Source: Apostichopus japonicus
Taxonomy: Eukaryota; Echinodermata; Holothuroidea; Aspidochirotida; Stichopodidae
Reading direction: 5' to 3'
Assembly: GCF_037975245.1 (NCBI RefSeq)
Contig: NC_092582.1
Coordinates: 6,922,001 to 6,986,000 of the forward strand
DNA length: 64,000 nucleotides
Position 1 is the stretch's first letter. Each line of letters begins with the position of its first letter. A model generated the notes under the pieces. That model worked only from the letters and a program-made list of their open reading frames with translations. It ran no database searches and was not told the origin of the DNA. Positions 16,334 through 29,000 of the stretch are shown piece by piece. The position numbers were made by a program, and so were the translations under genes.

Positions 16334-17916
16334 TTTATTTCATTCTCTATACAGACTCGATAGCAGACTCAATAACAGTCTAGACTAGCAGATGTAAGTA
16401 TAAGCTAACAAATACAAAACAAGTTAAATGATAGTGAAGATCTGTAGCTTTGGAAATTGACATCATCGATTAGCTTAAGTATGTGAAAAACGCAATTCTG
16501 CTAGGATTACAAACAGTTATTGCCCACCATTCGTCAGGCGAAGAAGGGAACACATATACCATTAAGTTAATCTTCAGGTTTAACCTTTAGTTATTCACTA
16601 AATAAGATTACGGTATAAGCCTACATATATCATTTTAACCAGTGTCTACGTTAGGCCCACATACATGCTCTACGGGAGACACATTGCCCCATAGGCTAGG
16701 TTAAAAAGGCAGGATGTCGGAGATATATAATTTTCTCCTTCATGTGGATAATCTTAATTTTGCGACCCCTATTTTAACTCACCTTATCGCCTCATTTTTT
16801 CATATTTTGATTTGTCGGACAAAACGATTTCCTGTCCAGTTCCAGTTCAGCAAATATAACCATGAAGAGGTTTTAATAAATGTGTCCTGCGTGTCTGCTT
16901 TGAAAACATGACCTGGACCGGATGCACAGGTGTTTCTGCTACATACACACAATAGCCACCGGATATTGAAACAGAACACAAGGACAAAACCGATCACATG
17001 TTACAGTAACATAATTGAAGTAAACAATTTACTGAAACTTTACTGTACACGTCTTAACACTTAAAAAAAAAAATAATTAGAAAAATAATAAAAACGATCC
17101 TGTAGTTCTGTTACAAAGTTAAACTGAATGGAACGCAATGATACACAAATACGAGAATGTTTTTTTTTTGGATGGACCACATTGTTTTCCATGGTTTGTC
17201 AGATACCCTTTAACTGTAGGCCGAGGCAGGCCTTTTGTTGCTTGCGTCATATTAAGTCCAATGCCATGTGGTCATGATACTACGGTTCATCCACAAAATA
17301 TAACTGTTTAATAAGGATCATTTGCAGTAGAAAATATGACCGGCTGTTCTATAAATTCCAGTCCTCCACGTGTATTACTGCAGGAGGGTATTGCAGAGGC
17401 AACAGTGATTAAATGATAACTTAATGCATAGATTTTCTACCTATGCACCCATCCCATTCTGAAAAAAAGCCACTAAGTATTATACAACAATTAGGGAAAT
17501 GTAAGTCATGTTAACATGCCTTACAGACGGATCGGACTATAAGAATTAAGTTTGGAAACTATCCAAAGACAAGTTTTTCCATTAAGATGATTTTACTCTC
17601 ACCGATGCCTCTTATTGGTTCACTAACACGCCCCGTCGCATACATACAGTAAAGTCACCTGTTTGGCATGTTTATCATCATCATTCTTTCTGATGCTCGG
17701 ATGTTGAAGTGGACGAAACATACCGGTGAGCCAAACGTCGGGAGCATTGTAGGTAATTTGGGCGTCTTAGAAATTCCTGGGTTAAACAAGAAAATTCCTC
17801 AGCGAGAACTTGCAGGTGGATTGGGAGTACTATGCTAAACTTTAACTTTTTCCAGCTTATAATTCTAAACCCTCATGTCAGTTAAATTTGGATGTGCTAT
17901 TATAGTTAGACCAATT
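16334..17916. other. Intergenic sequence, nothing recognised
   Basis: Short ORFs only (16714-16911 plus, 16800-16997 minus), which overlap each other and have no family resemblance. Confidence 0.45.
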
Positions 17917-17924
17917 CATCAGCT

Positions 17925-18287
17925 CAAGGGCGTAGGAACCGGGGGGTGGCTTTTGGGGCCAGCCCCCCCCAGTGAAAAATGTGGGGGCGGAAGTATCATT
18001 CCGCCCCCGCTAACCAAGTCAGAAAACCCCTTTTTCATTTCCAAATGAGAAAAAAAAAATCTCATTTGGAGCACCAAATTGCATTTAAGGCCAGTTGAAA
18101 ATGCAAAAATCTTTACAAAATGGAGTGAGAGTTGAAGTGTGCTATATTGCACCAAATTGCATCTGAGGCCACCTGGAAATGCAAACAAATTCCAAAGTGG
18201 AGGGGGACACCCCCTCCCCTTAGACCCCTCCCCCAGGCCGGCCATCAGTATTAGTCCCCCACTCAAAAGTACCTTCCTACGCCACTG
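17925..18287. mobile_element. hAT-type MITE, 363 bp, with 8-bp target-site duplication
   Basis: The left end reads CAAGGGCGTAGGAACC; the reverse complement of the right end reads CAGTGGCGTAGGAAGG. The element is flanked by CATCAGCT (17917-17924) and CATCAGCA (18288-18295), an 8-bp duplication with one mismatch. An 8-bp duplication and CA-starting ends fit the hAT superfamily. Inside, a segment of about 57 bp beginning GCACCAAATTGCAT is repeated directly at about 18071 and 18149. It is non-coding, so it would need a transposase in trans. Confidence 0.75.
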
Positions 18288-18295
18288 CATCAGCA

Positions 18296-20057
18296 ACAGT
18301 ATAGTGGCTAGGACAATGTAGAAACATTTCTACATAAGCTCTAGCGACCAGAGAAAGTGTAGAATTTAGTTTGTAAGTCAATGGAGCAATTCGTACCACA
18401 CCAATTTTTGCTGTGCGTACTTTTAGCTCTAAGAGCTAACTTACTTCGAAACCACTCAAGTGTAATGACATGGAAATCACTCGTCGAAATGGTTAATCAT
18501 TGAGGACAATCTCAAATACTGGCGGAATTCTCATTCTTTGGCGTGCCGTAAATGTACATTCTATTGTAACATTCTATTGTCACATTCTACGCTGTTGGTG
18601 ACGTCACATCGTTCAAAATACGAATCGGGTGAGTAATTATAAACAGTGCACCCATACTGAAAAGAAAAAAAGTATTTATTCACGCTAAACACTGATACCA
18701 CCAAATACCTGTATATGTTATTTATGGCTAGTTGTTTCGTAGAGAAGATGACCTGGTTGGTACGGTGGATCAGCCGCTTTGATCGATGATCGTTTGATGC
18801 TCATTAAAAGGCATTTCGTCGAGTGCCATTGCAAGTACTATATATAAATTGGTTTGCCAGATAGACATAGACACTAATAAAACAAGTTTAAGTTAAAAAG
18901 AGTCTAATCCAAGCAATGTGATCCGTTCAGTAGTAAAATCCTAACCCAAATAATCCGTAATCAGGGACACAACTATGTATACTTATGTGGTTATTAGGGG
19001 AGGGGTAGCTCAGCAGACGGAATATTACAAAATGGCTTACTGTAAAGTACATAAATGTTTAAGATGTATGTGAAGTACAAGCTAAACTGTTGAAACCCTT
19101 CAACATTGTTTCAAAAGTTGAAAAATTTGCACCATTTCAAATTAATCCCAAAACTAATGGCAAATCCTTGTTCTCTACCGATTTTTGTTTAAGAAAAAGT
19201 TGCATGACACCCACTTTGAATATCAGGGTAACACAACACTTCCATAAATACCAGTTCGTCAATGGCAATTAAGGTCACTACACCTTGTAGTTAGAGGAGG
19301 TCTTGGATGAGGAAAATCATGACATTCAAATGCTATATCGGCGTAGATTTAGTTTCCATTTTTATAACAAAACGACGATATATTTCACATTTAAAAGTGT
19401 GCCCTGAAATAAAATTCACAATCAGCTGCTTTATAGTCTCAGAATGACCTAATCTTTGGAAGCGCTGTGGCACTACAATGTGAGATTATTTTCCGATGAA
19501 AGTAAATTTTAATACACATAACGAACACTTAATATGAAAGCGTGTTACTAGTAAGATCTAATTATGCAATATCTCGACGGTCTGAACAAGTGTTTCCTAT
19601 AACCGCCTTCTTTCATTCGTTAACATTTGAAAGAAAAAAAAGAACAAAGAATCAGAAAAATTCTTGCACACCTTTACCGACCAGCTTTGAATGACGTACA
19701 CTACTCTGTCAGAATTGTGATGGTTATTACAAGCTTCGTATCATGATGTCTGGATCGCTCCCCAGGAGGAGTGCTTGCTTCCTACGTTAAGAAACGCCAG
19801 TGTTTGAATTTTCCATTCTCTCGATCTCTTTAAATGGACAAAAGTCTTGGCATTATTGAACGCCCAATTAGGATTTCAAAACAGTTGTTTCATAGAAAAA
19901 CTTGGATTGTTTTTATTGTCATGTTCGGCGTTCTATATAATACAAAGCATGCAGCCGCATTAGGGTATGAACTATCGTGTAACTGGTACCACTGTATTAT
20001 TCTAAAACCTTCCCAGCGTTTGTCAGCACTACTACTGAGTTACGTCTGCGAGAAATA
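18296..20057. other. Upstream region of UCHL5, no promoter motif recognised
   Basis: No TATA box, initiator or CpG-dense block that I can defend. A 74-residue ORF at 19834-20058 ends at the UCHL5 start and has no family resemblance. Transcription start and 5' UTR of UCHL5 must lie here, but the sequence alone does not locate them. Confidence 0.35.
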
Positions 20058-23000
20058 ATGGCTGGCGGATCAGCAGGAGACTGGTGTTTGATTGAAAGTG
20101 ATCCGGGAGTATTTAGTGAACTGATAAGAGGCTTTGGTGAGAACATTTTAATCGAAAATTTGTCTTTTGCTAGTTCCCAAACTTGTATCTTTCCAGCCGT
20201 ACTGTTATTACATGACATTACACAATAGGCTAGAGGCTATTGCAGTTGGCCTTGGTATAAGTTATAATAGTCTACAGTATGCAGTGTAGGCCTAGGCCTA
20301 AGAAAAGGTTAAGAGCATCACACCAAGTGCAATTTTTTGCTTTCTACTTACGAGCAGGATGATGCTTGATCACAATGCCTGTCAACATCTTGATTCATAA
20401 AACCTTCTTTACCGAAGAAAAGTACTTTTCTTCAGTAACTGAGTTTTAGAAAAAAGCAGCAACACACTTGTGTTGATGCTTGTTTCTAAAACTAAGACTC
20501 TAACTAAGTGAGGTTGGATGGCTGTGCATCTTCGCCCAGCAGCGATGGACATAAGAAGCTGCGCTGTTACTTGTCATACATGTTAGTCATTCCGCAGCCA
20601 GATGAATAAGGAGTAGGCCCATCCTAGTGGATACCTTTGCTATTTGTTATGCTACAGGGTGAATATATATCATCATGACCCATAACCAAACATTATCTCC
20701 CTGAAGCTGCATGTTCAGGATATCCCATAATGCATGGTGCATCCAATTATTAGGATCTAGTGCCATTCTGCCATAGGTTCATACCCCCATACATAGTTTC
20801 CGCCATAGGTTTCCATCCTTTCCGCCATGCGGAGAGGCTCGAAACCTATGGCGGAAAGTACATTTTAGGAATGGATTTTACAGTGACCAGTGTACAGGAA
20901 TTGATACACAGTCTTTAATGTACAGGTTGATTGAATAGTTTTAATTGTAAGTTCGTAAGAGTTGATACACTGTCTCCAATGTATATATACTGTAATAGTT
21001 GGTTGAATAAATCAAATTCAATTAAGCTGATTGTTTATTAAAAGGTCCAAATCAGATTTTCAATTTAAAAATGACCAAGTTTGCCGGCCTAGGTAGAGTG
21101 AAGCCAAGCAGTATACAGTACAGTGTATATTCAATGATGTGCTCTTTCCGCCATACAAAAAGTCCTTAAATGCCATGGCAGTAACTTGGCAGAATGGACT
21201 TTTTCTTTGGCGGAAAGCACATTTTATACAGTATGGCGGAAAGTACTGATGGCGGAATGACACAGCCCCCAATTATAAGACAAAAGTTTATGTCTTTGGA
21301 ATGGCAAATATTAGTCAATGTCAAATACATGATAAACGTTATTTTCAGGATAAATTCTTAACTAAAAATGTTATGATCATCACCTATTGAAGGCCTACGA
21401 TTAAGATTATTAATAATATCCTGAGTGCTGACCAATATAGCAGGGTGGTCACCAAGAATATGAAACCTATTTGCATGAATAAGTTTTCCAAGATTTGAAA
21501 TGCCATTATAGAGGGGCAACTTACAACCAACATTATGATTTCTTTAAACTGTCTATCCAATGTAAGCCCTATTAAATTTAGTGGCAGTCGTTGCAATTAG
21601 CCATTCATTTTTCTTCTGTATTTAACTTTTAATCATTCAGGTGTAAAGGGAGTTCAAGTTGAAGAAGTTTGGACCTTGGATGATGAAGAATCCCTCAAGA
21701 AACTGCAGTTAGTATCACAGCTGAAGTGTTTTTATATACAGTACTGTACCTTAACTAAGTAGCAACAAGTTTGATAAGCTTTTTCAAACATTGAATTACA
21801 AAGCAAAGCACTGTACTTCACGTCAGTAGTTCTACCAATTACTGTACGTTACTTTAAGGATTTAAGGATCAAGTCTCGACGGTATGTTCATCAATACTCT
21901 GTTTAATTCTAATGTGGTCACTGGTAAAGTACTGTTCAGTGAGCAAGATAAAATGCTCATCTTTTACATTTGGAAATTTTAGGGATTTTAAATTTCATTA
22001 ACTTAAAATGAACAGAGTTTGAAATCTTGAATCATGTCCATAAGTCTGGCACACCGTTAAAATTGCACACTTGATGCTACAGTAAGACATTCCCCTATTG
22101 TGAGAGTGCAAATAGGCTCTTTTACAGTTTTATTTCTTTCTCTTTATGTTGATAACTGTACTGAAATTACTAAAAAGTGTTGCTTACAGTAAGTGGCTTG
22201 TATTACTGTCGCTCTTGGCAGTGTTATGTTGTTACTTATACTTAGCCTTTTTAATAGTTTTTCATGTACTGGATCAACACCAATAAACTGACTAGAAATC
22301 CATGTACAAAAGTTGGTAAGAACTTAAGTGTACCAGGACTGCTTTTACTCCTATCCTTTTACCTCAGGGATAGAATTGTTTTCCAGTTTGGCCAACCTTA
22401 CATTGCTAGATCTCATTATCTGCTGCAATTTGGGTGAAATTACTGTAAGGTATTGTACAGTATTGAAGAAGGGGGATCACTTCTCTGTAAAACATTGTCT
22501 CTGGTTCACAGGCAAAAGGCTCTGGAATGTGACCTGGAGCCATTTGGCACTTTCCAATCTATTATTTATTATCCTTTCGATGTGTGGAATTTTCATGTAG
22601 CAAGAAGTTTGCATACATTATTTAGTTTTGGTGTTAATTTTATCTTTAGAAAAAGGAAGAAAAAAAAAAAGAAGGAATTTTCCCCAGAGTAGTTACTGTG
22701 TGCTAGTTCAGTATGCTTTAAGGAACAGTTGCCACCAGTATATTTTCACAAGGGTTCTGTTTGTCAATTCCTATTTTGGGAAGTGGAAACAAATTGTAGA
22801 GTCTCAGTACATACTTACCTCTCCTTGTGGCTTTTGCAATATGAAAAGTCGTGCATGAACTGTAAGTGTGTGGGATTGCAGTATAATAACTGAAATTTTC
22901 CAACTGCATTTAGCAAACCTTTGCCTAAATAGAAACTAAAATGAGTTGAGAAGACAAGAACCCAAATCTGGGTTTACATATGCGATAGAGATAGAAGTGA

Positions 23001-26000
23001 TGAAGAGAGGAACTTAATCCAACAGCTGTTGAAAAAAAATGATTCCATTTAGGACACATCACAGTGTTCATGTGCATACCATTACAAATGTATGTGTGTG
23101 TGTGCGCGTTTGTGACACTCGCTTTGGTCTGCGATAACTCAATAACTGTCATACTTTTTCATATTTTTGGTGCTAACCTTATGAATATTAATTAGGTTAT
23201 GGGGCCAAACGTAGAAATGTTGACATTGCAATAACTCTGCAACATTAAGTGAGATTGTAGCCAAGCTTGGTATACAGTTTTTGGTTAATAGCTGGCCATT
23301 ACAGGTTTGGGACCATCTGGACCCAAAAATTTCCGGGACCATGTTTGTGTTGGGTGGCCCCAAAGTTTATTTCCATCTGAAATACAGTTTGGGACACATT
23401 TTGTGGGCCCAAACTTGTGGGGCCCAATACACTTGGGACAATTTGGGCCTACATTTTCTGTACATTGCAATTTAACCCTGCAACCTTAAGACAGATTGTA
23501 GCCAAACTTGGTAAACAGTTGTGGTTCATCGCTGGTACATGTATGATGTAGGCCATCTGGACCCCCCAAAAATATTTTTGTGACGGGTGGGCCCAAATTT
23601 GATTTCCACCTCAAATGCATTTTGGGACACATTTTTTGGGCCCGAATTTGTGGGGCCCAATATTTTTGGTACCATTTCATTGGGCCCAATTTTTGCGGTT
23701 GGGACAAAATTTTAATGTTGAAATAACTCCTCAACCTTAAATCAGATTGGAAAATCCAAACTTGGAATACAGTTGTTGTTTAATAGCAGGTACATGTGGG
23801 CATTGATAATTATGATATTGGTTGATGACATACAATGAGGCTTGAACCATATTGCCCGTTGGGCTGTTGTTAACATTTCTAATAAATTTCAGTACACGAA
23901 ACATTAATTTGACTTTTGCATGTTTCTTTTCCTTTTCCAGACCTGTTCATGGTCTCATCTTCCTCTTCAAATACGTCCCCGGATTGGAGTCTACAGGAAC
24001 TGTAGTAAGAGACAGCAGGTTGGAGAAAATATTCTTCGCAAAACAAGTATGTCAATACCAAAAAAATGTTTCATTGTAATGTGACAAATAATTGGCATGT
24101 TACAGATTTTGTATCGGTAAAGTTAAGAGAGAAGAATCCTCACTATTTTAGATTATGTTCATCAATTTTGTAAGATGCAGTAAAGTAAAGTTCAAAAGTG
24201 ACTCAAAAACCTTTTTCTCTGTAGAGATAATACAAAGACTTACATAAGCTAATGATTAAACTCTAGGTTGGAAAAATGAATGTGTTATTTAGTAGATAAG
24301 CATTGGTGAGTGAAACAAATTTATTGATTCACATCAAGGTCAAACTTCAAAAGAGGACATACGTAGGTCAATGTATGAAAATGTTTTAGCATGATACTCG
24401 AAAAGTAAACCTTGGATGCAGTTCATATGTGGTATGTGGCTTTACCTTAGTGAGTGAAAGAATGCTATTGCTATTGTAGAGGTCATAGGTCATTTGAGGC
24501 CCTCAGAAGTCATAGTCTAAAACCTTGTACAGTCAATGGGTTAACTCCAAAAGCAAGGCTTTGATGTACTGATACTCATTCATTTTAGTAAGAATTTTAG
24601 AAGAATCTTGCCGTTTTTGTAATTCTGAGGTCATCAGAGTTCATACAGGGAACCTTGTAAACATAACTCCCAAAGTAAAGCTTGGATGAATTTCATATTT
24701 GATATGTAGAATAATACATATGAGAACCCTTTACATGTTTTTTTTGGAGGTCAAAGGTTATCTGAGGTAACCAGAGTTCAAAATATGAAATTTCTTTAGC
24801 ATGATAACTCCAAGCCTTAAGCTACAGTAGGATGAGCTTCATACAGTACTTGACATACTGGTACACATTAGTACAGGTAAGTGAGAGATGCCATTGCAAC
24901 AATTGTACCAATGTTAGCCTCATCTTTTGAGAGACAGGGGGGCAATATTATGAAAAGGTTTGAGTGGCAACTTCATCAGTTTCCTCAGTTTTGTGAATCC
25001 TTGCAAGAGGACAGAAATTTTACTAATAAAAACTGATGCACAACAGTTTATTTCTCTTTCTTTTTGAAGGTCATTAACAATGCCTGTGCAACCCAAGCTA
25101 TTTTGAGCATTCTCATGAATTGTCAGCATGGTGATGTTGACTTAGGTGACCAGATGAATGAGTTTAAAGAATTTACATCTAGCTTTGATCCACACGTGAG
25201 TATACAATTACTATCTTAAGTCATAAAATAAAGGATAAAGAAACTGAGATATACCAATTCATCAGTAATTAGCTTGGCAACTTAATGTTCCTTTTTTTGT
25301 TAAAATTCATAGGTACTTTGTTCTCTCCCATGTTATTGTTGAAATAATAATCAGTCAAAGCTACCAGATTTTCATTAAAATTGGTTAATCTTCAAAACAA
25401 ATTTCTTGCAGTTCCTTAAGGTAATTAAACAGCTTGTTGCTTTATTCTTTTGCTTTCACATGAAGGCCTTATAACACAACATGCAGACTGCAGAGGATGT
25501 CAGTCACTGTAGTCATCCTCTTAGACTCTTTTACTGTCACTGCAGTCATCCTTGCAGACTCTTCTACTGTCACTTTAGTCATCCTTACAGACTCTTCTAC
25601 TGTCACTGCAGTCATCCTTGCAGACTCTTCTACTGTCACTGCAGTCATCCTTGCACTCTTATACTGTCACTGTAGTCATCCTTGCAGACTCTTCTACTGT
25701 CACTGCAGTCATCCTTGCACTCTTATACTGTCACTGTAGTAATCCTCTCAGACTCTTCTACTGTCACTGTGGTCATCCTTGCAGACTCTTCTACTGTCAC
25801 TGCAGTCATCCTTGCAGACTCTTCTACTGTCACTTCAGTCATCCTTGCAGACTCTTCTACTGTCACTTCAGTCATCCTTGCACTCTTATACTGTCACTGT
25901 GGTCATCCTTGCAGACTCTTATACTGTCACTGCAGTCATCCTTTTAGACTCTTATACTGTCACTGTGGTCATCCTTGCAGACTCTACTAATGTCACTGCA

Positions 26001-29000
26001 GTCATCTTTGCAGAATCTTCTACTGTCACTGTAGTCATCCTTGCAGACTCTTCTAATGTCATTGTAGTCATTCTGTCAGACTCTTCTACTGTCACTGTAG
26101 TCATCCTTGCAGATTCTTCTACTGTCACTGCAGTCATCCTTGCAGACTCTTCTACTGTCACTGCAGTCATCCTTTCATTCTTATACTGTCACTGTAGTCA
26201 TTCTTGCAGACTCTTCTACTGTCACTGTAGTCATCCTTTTAGACTCTTATACTGTCACTGTGGTCATCCTTGCAGACTCTTCTAATATCACTGTAGTCAT
26301 CCTTGCAGACTCTTATACTGTCACTGCAGTCATCCTCTCAGACTCTTCTACTATACAGTGATCAGCTTTTGAAAGGTTCTAAAAGCTTAGCTGACACTTT
26401 AATGGTATATTTAGAATCAAACTACTCTCTGTGGAAAACGAACTGAAGAGAGAACGTCAGTTTCGTAATCAAGTGTTACATCTCACATCCACATTGCATA
26501 AACTAAATCATCCAAAATAATTCACAGTTTCCATTTGGTATGATGAAGTGTTTACATCAACTTGAGCGAACTTTCAAGACAACCCAACTCTGAGACTAAG
26601 AACATGCCTGACTGCAGATTTCACAGATTGCTTACAGCTCAGTTGTTTCCTCACGTTGAAACTCAAAATAATCGTAAGAAAGCGATAAACCAAAAAATTA
26701 GCAGTGGAGTGCTGTAATCAAGTGTTGCATTACTGCTGTCATCCACTTTTGTTTTTTCAGTGTCAAACATTTATTGCTGACCATAGATTTAAAGAAGCAA
26801 CTCTCTGTCAGCATTATTCCTTATTGATCAATTTCATGGTTGTCGATTCTAATCTCCAAACTCCCTGATGTTCATGCATAGGTGTGTCTGTACATGTAAC
26901 TGTTTTTAATGTATCTACCTATATCATAACAATTCATTCTGTACGAAGGTATATGGTAAATTCCTGAAAATAAAAGGGCATTAATGTTCTTTTTTAAGGA
27001 TAGCACTGATGACAATCTTCCTGAGTTTTCTTAGGGGTTCCGTTCTATCCTTCAACTACAGCAGCTTTGGTTTATATCTTTTCGTTCTTCAGTATTAAAC
27101 ACGGCTCAAAATTAGAGACATTAGTCTTCATTATCATACATGTACAAATTAATGAAGTGAAAGTTTGTAAATTTGGATGTATTGACTTAGTTAAATCAGT
27201 ATCAATTTGTGTCAGAATGGAATTAAACATGCCATGGGCAAAACTATTGGATATCTAATTGTATCTGTCAAAGCACAAATTATCATCAGTCACACAAGTA
27301 ATTCCACTTCGCAAGCTTTACTAGAGAAGAAAAAAAAAAACAAGAGTATAAGAAATCAGAAATGAAAAGGAAATCTGAAGGTTGTCAAAGTTTGAACAAT
27401 TTATTTCACATTGCAAGGAATCTAATGTTGTGAAGAAGGGTTCCATATAGGATCTTCTGTAGAAACAGACTGGGCAAAGGCCAACACTTATGGATCTATA
27501 AGTATGACAGAGACACAAACAACTGAAAGTCTCACAGGTGGGCCAATAATGGCATAGCAAAATACTTTCTGCATCCCAGGAGGTGGTTTTCTAATGGTTA
27601 GTAGTGCTGCCCACAGAGCCCTATAACTTATGTTCAGATTAAGAGGTAATTAAGCTGTGAAAGTGTCAATGGTCTTATCTGCGGTTATGTTTTGAAAATT
27701 TAAATGGCACTTCTTTAAGATAGTAAACACTTAGATGTGGATACTGTTGGAACAAGAAAATACTGCATACTGTGTTGTCTATAAAGAGCAATAAAGTCTG
27801 TTGAATGCTCCCAAAGGAGTGTTTAACTACTGTACATACAGTTGCTTTAATTAGGCCTAATTAGGTCTAGTGTAACCAGATATAGTTTACTTATACAGTA
27901 AATTAACCATGCCTGCCAGCCTGTAAAAGAATTCAGTGGACTGCTTTTGAATTTTTACTACCTAGAGCCCATTTGCCCTGTCCTTTTCTGTCTCATATGG
28001 AGCCAATGTTTGTTACTGGTGAACCTGCTCTTCATACACAAATATATAACTACTGTACATGTGTACTCCATTTTGTGTATACCATGCACAATGTTTAAGA
28101 TCCTTATAGAGAGGTTACACTAATGGAGTACATCAATAATGCACAACTTTGTACTCAATTCTTCCCTCATCATTTCTAATCATCTCCATTACCAATCAAA
28201 CACTTACCTGTCTATAAATGTCTTTATCACTATTGTTTTATTATGACATATGTTACCTTTTATGATTACAAGTAGTTATTTAGGATTGCTGCCCTCTATC
28301 TTAAGAACATTATGTTTGTTTGGGTGTGCTGTTAGTGACTGCTAACTTCTACCATATTATATTGACATGACAACAACACAAGATCGAAAGCAGAATTACA
28401 GATTGTCTTAAACATCTTTTGAAAGAAGATAAAAGATAATACTTCAACTATATACATAACATTTGTGTGAGATGAGACATGTAGTATAAGTACTGCTAAG
28501 CTGCAGCCAGTTACTAATTGTCAATATGTCTTTCCTATTCTTAGTTATATATCTTATAGAGTTACTGTATTTCGTAGTATGCTTACAGTACTTGTTGGCT
28601 TTTAAAAGAGATTGCAATGTTTTTCATTAAAATAAAATGAAGTGCTTGCATATTGTAGGTTGATATCCTGCATGTATTTTCTTTTCTCATATATATTCTT
28701 TTCTCTTTGTTAAACAGATGAAAGGTTTGACTATTAGCAATTCTGATGTCATAAAACAAGTTCATAACAGTTTTGCAAGGTGAGTCATGTTAATATTGGA
28801 ACTGGTATGATTAACTGTATTGTTGTATTGTATTGTTGGAATATTGTGCTTGTCAAAATATTTGAGAAGCAGAGATACTACACTCTGTAAAGAGAACTCG
28901 TCAATGCATCATGATAATATATATATAAGAATTTGTAAAGCGCTTTTATCCAGTTAACAAAAACTGCTCAGAAGCGCTGCAGGTGCAAAGTACCCAAAAT

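Noticed and set aside
25481-26361. Repetitive ORFs up to 168 residues; also considered as a CRISPR-like array
   Set aside because: Tandem minisatellite units with no unique spacers, located in an intron of an animal gene.
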